Shown here one piece after another: positions 53,561 to 64,000 of a stretch of DNA of 64,000 nucleotides. The translations under genes and the position numbers were made by a program. Source of the stretch: Archegozetes longisetosus (lineage: Eukaryota > Arthropoda > Arachnida > Sarcoptiformes > Trhypochthoniidae); NCBI GenBank assembly GCA_018873245.2, contig JAEMBT020000019.1:62001-126000 (forward strand). Direction: 5' to 3'. The notes below the pieces were generated by a model that was given only the letters and a program-made list of their open reading frames with translations, was not told the DNA's origin and searched no databases. Each line of letters starts with the position of its first letter. Positions within the stretch are counted from its first letter, which is position 1.

Positions 53561-56500
53561 ATCAACCGTGTGCGTAATTCCTACGTACATACAATAAAAT
53601 AATAAACATGAAGATAATGTTATCTCTCTTTGCATCACCGAAGAACCTCCTTGCATCGAACCTCATTATAGAAAATATTAGAAAGAGATATAATCAATAA
53701 CTGTATAAAGACACGTTAAGCTCATGATTCGAAAATTGAGATGAGTCGATGGAGGCGTGAGAGAATAAAAGAAGAGGGTATGGAAAGATAAAGTGGAAGA
53801 AATATCAAGGGAAAAAAGATGAACAGGTGAGGAAATATAAAGTATGAAAGAGTAGAGTTAGAGAGGTAAAATAGAAATGGGTTTGAAGGAGATTTAAGAC
53901 ATGCCTGCGCATTATTATTGGCTTAGATTTACATTTTAGCTTAAAATGTCTGACTATCGTAAATTCTAACTATTAATCTTATATTTATAATACAGTCGAA
54001 TTTATGTTGGATATGCTTGTGATAAGTCATAAATGAAATGGTTTCCTTCGCTGTTCAAAATACCTCTCGTAGCTCTGCGACCATTGTTGGACTTCGTCCG
54101 ATTTCAGCAAAGATCTGCCTACACGTCACATATCGAGGGCATGCGAAGAGTCGGTGCGGGACGTCATCTGTTGACCCCGCAGTGTTGACATGACGGGTCA
54201 TCTCTAAGTTTAAAACTATGTAGATATGCATTGAAATCTCCGTGTCTGCTAACATATTGGGTGATGAGAGAGTTGAGTATAAAGTACTCAGCTTTTAATC
54301 GATCGTCTGTTGTTGGAAAGTTTTCTAAAGTTAGTCTCCCCTTTTCGCTATTCACCCAAAGTTTATTCCAATCACTGATCGCCGCCTCCTTTATTGCGAT
54401 CTTCGCCGCGCGAACAGATATTATACTATCAGTTCTTGGGAAAATAGAATCTGTGTTTCTCCGCCGGCTTGGATGTTCACATTCGAAATACGGCACTCTT
54501 CTTTCAATCACGTCGAATGGGATGTAAGAAATGTACTTCGATCGGTAATTGTGTGCTGAATGTTCGTCTGGTATTCACATAAAAATTGGCCGCAATTTGT
54601 TCGATTCGAGCTAGTATTAGTGTCTGACCCATGATCGTCCAGAGGGCTACATGAGATGTTGTCCGAAAAGCCCGGGAGATTCTTAAGTTCGCAGTTCTCT
54701 GCGCTGTCTTCAGACGACGGTAATTGTGTTCCGTTGCCGCTCGACCTGCCCAAACAGGTGCCGCATACGTAATCGACGGTTGAACGGCACCATTCTAAAT
54801 GGTTTTCATGGCTTTTGGATCAATTCCCCAATTCGCCTAGCATACAGTTGCAAACCGATTTATAGAAGTGATTGCTTTCTGCGACATTTCCCTTATATGT
54901 GCGGTGAAGCTAAGTTAGTGGTCGATCGTCACTCCTAAATATTTTATTTCATTGAAAAAGTCAATCCGCTCCGAGCCAAGGCGAATATCTGTGGGTTATG
55001 CCCTCAGATCCTCTGCCGATGTTCAGTATTTGAGACTTACTGGCATTGAATCGCAGATTAACTGATTGACTTCAACGGAAGATGGTCTCCATTGCCGTGT
55101 TCGCCCGCTCCGCAGCCACTTTTTTATTGTCACCACAGACAATTATCAGTGCATCGTCAGCGTACGCCTGACGATATGTATGTACCGGGAAAGTGATTTT
55201 CAACAATCCATTATACAAGATATTCCAAAAAATTGGACCTGATGGTGAACCTTGCATACATCCTTGTGATGCCATTCGTGATATTTTAACCGATTCAGAC
55301 TCTGCGATGACCTTTCTTTCATGGAAGTAATGCATCGCAAGTCGATAAAGTTTATTTGGACAGTTTTTCTGCTTGAGTGCTGCAAGTATGTGGGGCCATT
55401 TCGCGCTATCAAATGCACTTTCTATGTCCAATGAGATTAGTAAAACGCACCATCCTCTCTGCCAATATTCAGATGCGATTCCTAAGGCGTTAACTATGGC
55501 ATCAGTGGTTTATCTTTGTGGAACAAAGCTATATTGCATATCGCTCATCAGTTGATTGGTATAGAGAAACCATTGGATGCGCCGAATAAGAAGTGAATCG
55601 AGTGCTTTGCCTATTGTTGGTAATAGACATATGGGTCTAAACGCTTTATGCGTTTCGATATTAGTCGAGTTCGCCTTCGGGATAAATTTAATTATAGCCC
55701 CTTTAAATCTTCTCGGAACGCAGCCCTAATAGAGACATTTGTTGAATAAGACCATTATTTCTGACAGTAACACGGGGGCGATTTTCTTTAAAATTGGCGA
55801 CGTTATGATATCAAATCCCGGTGCTTTTTTGGTTTTCATTCTGAGGATGGTTTCTTGCACTTCCAGCTGAGTGAATAGGAGATCAACCAGATTTGGCGGT
55901 GAGGTCAGGACTTCAATTCGGCGTTTTGCCGATTCAATAGTATCTTCCTGACTATTGTTTGTTGGAAAGTATTGCTCCAATAATATTTTAATTGTTTCAA
56001 CTTCAGTGGTAGTAAACTCGCCATCCAGTTTGCGAATTGGTTTGAACGGCATCGTCTGAGTTCTTTAAACGAAGCATCTGATAGACTGACCACCATGGAT
56101 CCCTTTCAGTATTTATTTTGCAAAATTTACGAAACCAACGCATTTTACCAGACAAGATGGCATTATTATATCGATGGAATTCATCCAAATAGGCTGTACG
56201 GCATTCAGCGTAAATGTCTGAGTGCCTATTAATTCGTCCACGCAATCTGTTCACCAAGTTTCGATGGTTAGTTAGTTGGGGCGTCCACCAGCAAACGGAG
56301 AATCCGAACTCGAGGAATAGACCGGTTTGCGATACAACTAATTTTATTAATATATATAGTTCCGTAACAGCCTCTATACCATGTGCGGATTCAGCGTTAT
56401 CGATTGCCTGTTGGAAGATTGGCTTAATCCTTTCAAGTCCTGCTATGAATGTGATCCAGTCAGCTCTGGCTACGCAAAACATACGAGAATGAGTTCTCAA

Positions 56501-57015
56501 GCCAACCGGAGAGGCAGATAAAGCTGTCATATCGTATATATCGGTGGTCGCACATTGTGACTTCCTTCAGGACTCTCCAATCCGAGAACAGTAAGGCCAA
56601 CTGAGATGTTACCAGCGTAATATCTGTTATGCTATGCTCAATGCCAGCCAGATGCACATACGTAGGGTCGTCAGAGTCATTAAGAATGAGAAGGTTATTC
56701 GAAGAAATAAAATTACACAAGTTTCTGCCACGGTTATCCTCATCTCTGCTTCTCCAAGTAGGAGAATAGGCAATTGTATCGATTCCAAAGCATACTCTTC
56801 GGTGGTCAGATATGTCGAGTAGTTCGGTCATTTTACATATGTCTACCTCATTCGACTGGCTTGCCCGGATGATAAGCAGATACGAATGTTATACTTTCAC
56901 GATCGGTAGAGATGGTCACAACGCTGAAGTCTTTAACTGATATATTCTGATGAAAGTATATCGATAGGGAACTATTACTTACTGCAATAGCTGCTCGAGG
57001 CTGTTCACCTTTCAA
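53560..57015 (-). mobile_element. R1-like LINE unit 1: partial endonuclease, RT, C-terminal knuckle
   Basis: 5'-truncated ORF2. In order from the right: late endonuclease (AIAVSNSSLSIYFHQN near 57000; LVTSQLALLFSDWR and MCDHRYI near 56550), linker with CWWTPQL (near 56270), RT with DIESAFD (near 55425) and the catalytic YADDAL (near 55160), thumb, and C-terminal domain ending in CQHC...DVPHRLFACPRY (near 54145-54190). Frames 56460-56831, 56003-56530, 55726-56052, 55072-55431, 54164-54511 and 54055-54255 are one broken ORF. The last ~500 bp (53560-54054) are 3' UTR. It abuts unit 2's RT at about 57015. Confidence 0.8.
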
Positions 57016-60000
57016 CAAGTCAACAGTTCGCATAAGTCTGACCGATTCGGATTCTACGACTACCTTTCTTTCATGAAAGTAGTGCTGCGCAAGTCGATAA
57101 ATTTTTTCGGGCAGTTCATCTTCTCGAGTGCTGCTAGTATATGATGCAATTTTGCAATATCGAACGCACTTTCGATGTCCAGAGAAATGAGTAGCACACA
57201 CCATCTTCTTTGCCGATATTCGGAGGCAATTCTTGTGGCATTAAGAATGGCATCTGTAGTGGATTTTTGTGGGACAAAGCCGTATTGCCGATCACTCATC
57301 AAATGATTGGTGTAGAGATGCCACTGAATGCCCCGTATAAGGAGGGAGTCTAATACTTTACCAATGATTGGTGATTGACATATCGGTTGAAATGCTTTGT
57401 GTTACGACTTTCGCTGAGTTCGCCTTCGGAATGAACTTTATTAGTGCTTCTTTGAATGATCTCGGAAAGTGGCCCATGTCGAGGAATTTATTGAATAACA
57501 TAGTGATTTATGGTAGCAACACAGATCAGATCTTCCTTAAAATTGGCGCTCTTTTAAGGTCGCTTCCTGGAGACTTTTTAGTTTTCACTCGAAGAAAGGT
57601 CTCTTGAACCTCCGAATGTGAGAATGGAAGGTCATCCGGAGTTTGTGGTCGCTCCAAAGTTTCATTACAGCGATTTGCTGCCTCCGCATTATCTTCCAGA
57701 ATGTTATCCAGTGGGAAATATTATTCCAAAAAAGTCTCAATGGTCTCGGTTTCGGTGGTAGTGAACTCACCATCTGTTTTTCTAATTGGTTTGAAAGGCG
57801 CTGTCTTTTGGTTCTTAGAGCGAAGCATTCAATAAATGGAGCCCCATGGATCTTTTTCTGTATCCACTGTGCAGAGTTCACGTAATTAGCTCGTTTTAGC
57901 GGTCATTATAGCGTTCTTATATCGATGAAATTCCTTTAAGTAGGCTGCACGACACTCTGCGTAGATATCAGAGCGCCGATTCATTCTTGGCGTTATCTAT
58001 TAACCAGTCTGCGATGATCAGTGAGCTGGGGCGTCCACCAGCAAACGGAGAAACTCGACAGTTTATTATCATATGTCTAATATCAGCCGGATGTACGTGT
58101 GTTGGTCTCTCAGAATTGTTAAGGATAAATAAGTTTTGCGAATAAATGAAATCATTCAAGTCTCTGCCACGATTATCCTCTTCTCTGCTACCCCAAGCAG
58201 AAGAATAGGCGTTTGTGTTTATTCCGAGGCAAACTCTTCGATACTTAGGTATATTTAGCAATGTCGCAATTTTACGAATGTTCATCTCGTTTGGTTGATT
58301 GTGACGAGGTTTACCCACATGATACGCAGACACAAATGTGATACTTTCACGGTTAGTGGCGATGGTGGCAGCGCAAAAATCTATCTGATATATCCTGATG
58401 AAAGTATATCGATAAAGAGCTATTATTAATTGCTATGGCAGCTCGAGGTTGTACACCTTCCGAACAAGTCCATAGGCCATATAGATGCGCGCATTTTGGC
58501 TCATACGTGAAAGGTTCTTGAATTAGAAGTACATCCCATTTCCGGTCTGTTGACAGTCTGACAAGTTGCTCCGAAGCTGCCTTAGATTTCCCAAGATTGA
58601 TTTGTACAACGCGAAGATTGTATGAGCTGTGAATATTATGCTGAGTTTCAACAGCCATAGTCCGTTCGATTAAACTCAGACAGACGATAGCGATGGAGTG
58701 ACGGACATTCAGAGAAAAATGCGTTGTGATTTGTGTTGATCATGGCATTTGGATTTTGTGCGTTCTCTACAGTACAGTTTATGCATTTGGCCTTAGACAG
58801 ATCATCCTTGAAAAGGCAGTTGTCGTACTTATGGTCGGCTCCACATTGACTACAGGCTAGTTTGTATGAAAATTTCTCAACGGTCCCATTCGGAAGTTTA
58901 CGACTAGCTCGGTGACCAAGTGCGCAACAATTAGATCAACGCGTGACCAAGATATGATCCTCTACTCTAATCATGTTCCAGTTGTACCGAACGCGTTGCA
59001 ACTTAACTAACAGTCTTCGGAGTTGTGGAGGAATTTCAATGACAATGTTTTGAGTATTGCCTTTGTTTTTCCTGTGTAGTACAGAGCGAACAGATGACTT
59101 AAAACATTGGAAGTCAGTATACACAAAGTTGATCTAAATGTTCTGTTTGTATATAGTCTCAACGATATTGTCATCAGATTCATGCTTAGGGACACCGTAC
59201 ATGATCATACGTGGATTTTTCTTGTGCGATTCACGAACTTCATATACAGCTGAGAAGCCTCGATCTATTGTAAGTCTGTCTCTGATACGCTCCATGTCCT
59301 CTACTTCATCAAGTGCAAGAAAAACTTGACCATCTTTGGTTGAGTGAAAACGGGTGACACCTATTCCCATCTGTATAGGATACACGAAGAAAACAACATC
59401 CGTGCACGTCGCAGTTGATTGCTGTTTGTTTTTAGGCTTAAATATGATTTAGTGATCATAAGCTCGTATTCTGTGAAAAGTCGATTTTCCCTTCTTAATG
59501 GAGGCAAGACGATTCAGCTTGATGTGGCAAAGTAATGGGAGATAGTTCTGATTGACCAGTGAAAGACAGAATGGTCGGAAGTATTTGTTTAGTAAGAAAT
59601 CTTTCAATGGCCTGGATAGAAGGACTATGTTCACCGACAAGGTTTTCTGTGGTGCTTAACTTGGCCATTGTAACATTGAGAGACATCGCAACATCATTGA
59701 CCAATGATATAGCACGGTGAAAAAATTATCGACAACGGTCTAGATCACTAGGGCGTATCCTTTGTCCTTTCATATTATCAAAATCTCAGCAAATTCATCT
59801 TGAAGATTGTTTTTCTTTCCAACGAAATCCAGCTGGGCTTTTTCATCGGATAAGGATGAAAAAATCGAAGATGCCTCTTGGATCCATCAGCAGATGTTGT
59901 AGCACATGACATTCGCTAATCATCTGACACCATCATGGTATATGTTAACTATAATACTTACTGAGTATGCGCAGTTCAGTTGTATTTCAAAATTCGTGAG

Positions 60001-60290
60001 AGACGGCTGCACAAAATTATTAATAGAAATCACAAAAAAACAGTATACAACTCAATAGCACAGACACATGAGCAAAAACTTGCGACTGAAGTCGCTCAAA
60101 GCCAAACACAGAAATGAGGGTTCGAATCCATAAATCCTATTTATTGATTCAGTTTCAGGGAGAAGAAAAGCGAACATCTGTACTCGTACAACACTCATTG
60201 GTACGATAGAGTGCAGTCCAGAAATTAAAGTGATTTGCACTTGTACAAAATTAAGGAATATACAAAATTTAAAGAAAATTAACAAATAAT
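57016..60290 (-). mobile_element. R1-like LINE unit 2: 5' UTR, ORF1, endonuclease, truncated RT
   Basis: 5' UTR about 60000-60290. ORF1 starts near 59936 (an early stop is present), with an RRM-like part (MIMYGVPKHESDD near 59205) and three Cys knuckles (CSQCGADHKYDNC, CINC near 58780-58930). ORF2 starts at 58658 (MAVETQHNIH; VVQINLGKSKAASEQLV). The endonuclease is broken near 58340 and has an internal deletion near 57990-58060. RT remains include QYGFVPQKSTTDAI and DIESAFD (near 57160-57290), ending at the junction with unit 1. Dead copy. Confidence 0.78.
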
Positions 60291-63200
60291 ACTGCAATCA
60301 TAAAAAAGATTATTTTAACTTAATAAAACATGCATACTATCCATAAGTAGGCCTTCGTTGAATGGCGAGCCTAATAAAACATGCAGCGCCAAATCCCCGT
60401 GGAAAAAGCTGCTCCGTGTCATCATGTGAAGAGTCGTTGCTACTGATGTCAGATTATTATTGGTTCCCAGCACCGCATCCCTCCGAAGGAAGAATGGCGG
60501 ACTACCAATAATTGCCTGCATCACGTCTCCGCTCTACGATGTAGATGAGTTGATTCTGGTTATACATGTTATAAATGTTATGAAAGCTCTCGCAGTATGC
60601 GAAGCATGAAAAACGTTCTGCAACTCCGGAAGTTCCGAAACATTCCGTCCAATGGCAACAGAGAAGTCCCGCCTAGCCTCCGCATACCGAGGACACGTGA
60701 AAAGTCTATGGGGCACATCGTCGAATGAGCCACAATGTTGGCAATGTGGATCATCTTGGGGTTTTAAACCGGTGCAGATATGCGTTAAAGTCTCCGTTCC
60801 CGCTGACATATTGAGTGGAGATAGTACCCTGAGTGAAATGAACCGCTTTCATTCGATCACTGATTAATGGAAAATAATTAAAAGTCAACCTCCCGTTATT
60901 GGTGTTTACCCAAAGATGATTCCAGTCACGAATCGCCTCATCTCTTATAGCTCGTTTAACCGTGCTAATTTCTATTGCATCACTGGATCTTGTGATTGTG
61001 GAGCATGTTGAAACTCTACGGCTCGGGTGTTCATTTTCGAAGTATGGGATTCTCCATTCAATTATTTCGAATGGAATGTTGGCTATATACTTCGGTTTAT
61101 AATTAGGCGATGATGGTTCCTGTCCCACGTTTGCATAGTAATTGCCTGCCACCTGTTCAATTCGGATCAGTATTAGAGTCAGTCCCGTGATTGTCCACAG
61201 AGCCTCATGTGAAGTCGTCCGAAACGCCCGAGATATTCACAATTTTGCCGTTCTCTGTGCTGTCTTCAGACGCCGGGAATTGTGAGCTATCGTTGCTTGG
61301 CCAGCCCAGACCGGTGCGGCATACATAATTGCCGGTTCAATAGCATCCAAACAGATTGCAGTCATGGTCTTCGAACACATTCCCCAATTTATTCGGCATA
61401 CTGTCACGAATCGATTAATTGCAGTAATAGCTTTGTGCGATATTTCCCGAATATGCGACGTGAAACTCAACTGGCGGCCTATTGTTACACCAAGATATTT
61501 TATTTCGTTAAAGAAATTAATACGCTCCGAACCAAGCCTAATATCTTTTGGTAGCATCTCCGAGCCTCTACCGACATTCAAGATCTGGGATTTCCGGGCA
61601 TTGAATCCAAGATTTACTGATTGACTGCAGCCATAGATATTACCCAGCGCAGTATTCGCCCTTTCAGCTACAACTTTCGAACTCGCTCTACACACGATTA
61701 TCAACGCGTCATCTGCGTAGGCCTGTGGATATGTATGTGGTGTAAATTCAAGTTTTAAGAGTGCATCATATTCCAGAAAACTGGCCCCGACGGCGATCCC
61801 TGCATGCACCCTTGCGTTGCTGTTCGTGAAATTCTGACCGATTCGGACTCTACTATGACGCTTCTCTCGTGGAAGTAATGTTGTGCGAGACGATAAAGAT
61901 TCCTTGGACAATCCTTCCGCTTGAGTGCCGCAAGTATATGGGACTATTTCGCACTATCAAAAGCACCATCGATGTCCAAAGAGATGAGTAAGACGCACCA
62001 TCCTCTCTGGCGATAATCAGACGCAATTTCTAGAGTGTTAAGAATAGCATCAGTGGTGGACTTTTGCGGAATAAAACTATATTGTCAGTCACTCATTAAT
62101 TTATTGGTGTTAAGATGCCATTGTATTCGCCGAATTAGGAGTGAGTCAAGCGCTTATTTTATTGTTGGTAGTAAACATATCGGCCTATATGCTTTGTGCG
62201 TTTCGATACTCGCCGAGTTGGGTTTTGGGATAAATTTGATAACTGCTATTTTGAATGGTCTCGGGAAGCAGCCCAGAGCAAGTCATTTATTGAATAACGC
62301 GGTAATCTCCGATAGTAACACAAGTGCGATTTTCTTCAAAATTGGCGCTGTTATGAGATCGTTTCCAGGAGATTTGTTAGTTTTCATACGAAGCATGGTT
62401 TCTTGTACTTCCGATTGAGAAAATGGGAGATCATCCGGATTTAGAGGAGGCACTAATACTTCCGCACGACAGTTGGTTAACTCGACAGTATCTTCCTCAA
62501 TGTTATCCATCGGAAAGTACTGTTCCAATAACGTCTCCATTGTACCGATTTCAGTGGTCGTGTATTCACCGTCCGGTCTGCGAATGGGCTTTAACGACGC
62601 CGTTTTCTGGGTCTTCGAAGAAAGCATTCGATAAATACATCCCCATGGATCCCTTTCAGTGTCCACAACGCAGAATTCGCGAAATTACTGCGTCTTGGCA
62701 GATATGATAGCTGTCTTGTACCGATGGTATTCATCTAAGTATGCAGTGCGACATTCAGCATAGATGTCAGGACCTCGATTCATTCGTCGGCGAAGTCTGT
62801 TGACCAGCCTTCGGTGATTGGATAGTTGCGGTGTCCACCAGCTAACCGAGAATTTAGATGGGCGTGATCGAGGGATCGTTCGGTTGGCAATGCGATTAAT
62901 GTTGTTCATATATAATTCGGCAACTTCCTCTACATCTAACGACGATTCTGCATTTTCGATTGCCTGTTGAAGAATAGGTCTAAACTGTTCAAGTTCTTCA
63001 GTGAAATTGGACCAACCAGCTCTCGCTATACAGAACTTACGGGAGTGCGTCTTCATGTTGAATGGCATGGAAGAGAGAGCTATTTCAAATTGTATATATC
63101 GATGGTCGCTCAATATTACTTCCTCTAGGACTTTCCAATCAGAAACCAGAGAGGCCAACCGCTGTGTAATGATGGTAACATCTATTGTACTCGTCCCGAT

Positions 63201-63999
63201 ATCAGCCGGGTGAACATATGTGGGCTCTTCAGAATCATTCAAAATGAGGAGGTTCTGCGAAGCAATGAAGTCGTTCAGTTCTCTACCACGGTTATTTTCA
63301 TCCCTGCTACCCTAAGCAGGAGAGTAGTCATTTGCGTCGATACCAAGGCATACTTGTTGAAGGTCCGGCATGTTCAACAATGTCGCAATCCTACTAATGT
63401 CAGCATCATTCGACTGATTATGGCGAGGTTTCCCAGCATGATAGGCAGACACAAAAGTGATGCTTTCGCGATTAGAAGAGATTGTTGCAGCGCAGAAGTC
63501 TCTGTTGGATATATTCTGATGGAAGTATACCGAAAGGGAGCTATTGCTAACCGCAATGGCATCTTGAGGATGTTCTCCGTAACATTTCCGAAGACCAGAA
63601 AGATTGGTACATTTTGTTCCGTATACTGAGGGCTCTTGTATTAGCAGGACATCCCATTGTCTTACAGAAGCCAGACGAACTAGTTGTTCAGACGCTGCTT
63701 TGGACTTTCCGAGATTGACTTGAATTACTCGGATAGCAGACAGACATCGAGAATTACATTGATCTTCAACAGCCATAGTCGGTTCGATTGAATTCACTCA
63801 GACGGTAACGATGGAGTGATGGACATTCAGATGAGAAAGCGTTATGATTTACATCGATCTTAGTCTTCGGATTTCTTGTGTTCTCTGCAGCGCAGTTAAC
63901 ACATTTCGCTTTGGTTGGGTCATCTCTGAAGGGACAGTTGATGTACTTATGTTCAGCCCCACACTGACTACAGACCGTTTATGCTGGGACTTCTCAATG
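60291..63999 (-). mobile_element. R1-like LINE unit 3: ORF1 end, near-complete ORF2
   Basis: The ORF1 end (63800-63999) has CSQCGAEHKYINC-type knuckles. ORF2 starts near 63776 (MAVEDQCN). Endonuclease 62685-63776 with VIQVNLGKSKAASEQLV, LLIQEP and LSDHRYI. RT region 61237-62666 includes MKTNKSPGNDLI, the catalytic YADDAL (near 61715) and RLGSERINFFNEIKYLGVTIG. The C-terminal domain 60534-61152 has CQHCGSFDDVPHRLFTCPRY. A few frame breaks (near 61920, 62680 and 63310). 60291-60533 is the 3' UTR. Best preserved of the right-hand units. Confidence 0.82.
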
Positions 64000-64000
64000 C

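Overview
This is repeat-rich, AT-rich eukaryotic nuclear DNA, most likely from an arthropod. The evidence is spliceosomal introns of about 50-90 bp, a block of TTAGG-type telomeric repeats, R1-clade LINEs, and mariner, hAT, piggyBac-like and Mutator-like DNA transposons. I cannot name the species. About 70% of the window is transposable elements, many nested in one another.

Two copies of one giant Ty3/Gypsy-type, env-bearing LTR retroelement (errantivirus-like) dominate. Copy A (613-14843, minus strand, 14.2 kb) and copy B (37265-52307, plus strand, 15.0 kb) each have full-length LTRs that look identical by eye within the copy, and a 4-bp ATAT target duplication. Each carries gag, protease, a long Cys-rich spacer, RT, RNase H, integrase and an envelope that continues from integrase without a stop. 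The envelope is followed in the same reading frame by a second, shorter envelope-like module. Between env and the 3' LTR lies an unusual accessory region: a five-exon chromodomain gene on the opposite strand, a tandem-repeat array, and a small sense ORF transcribed away from that gene. Exon lengths of the antisense gene agree exactly between the copies once three simple events are counted (two 1-bp deletions in A, one transposon insertion in B), while intron lengths differ. That is strong evidence for a maintained gene. The accessory region and the 5' part of the LTR have diverged far more between A and B than gag-pol-env, so the copies look like recombinants of two lineages.

Layout: 1-608 and 14844-16406 are one R1-clade LINE (minus) split by copy A, with TTAGG-like repeats at its 5' end. 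17765-18010 is a small secreted Cys-rich protein gene (minus). 19188-22500 is a divergent Hsp70-like gene with introns and some frame breaks. 22804-33385 holds an unidentified minus-strand gene broken by a 6.5-kb Mutator-like transposon (23544-30086, itself carrying two further elements) and a hAT element (31403-32296); its reading frame resumes across both insertions. 33354-34050 is an unidentified plus-strand gene remnant, 34393-35373 a dead mariner, and 35488-35681 a near-perfect foldback element. 36900-37264 plus 52308-53560 is an R1-like LINE split by copy B. 53560-63999 holds further R1-like LINE units, all in the same orientation, head to tail and variously truncated.

Many coding breaks in both retroelements are 1-bp changes, often in homopolymer runs, although LTR identity implies recent insertion. 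Some may be assembly errors rather than decay. All identity values are estimates by eye.
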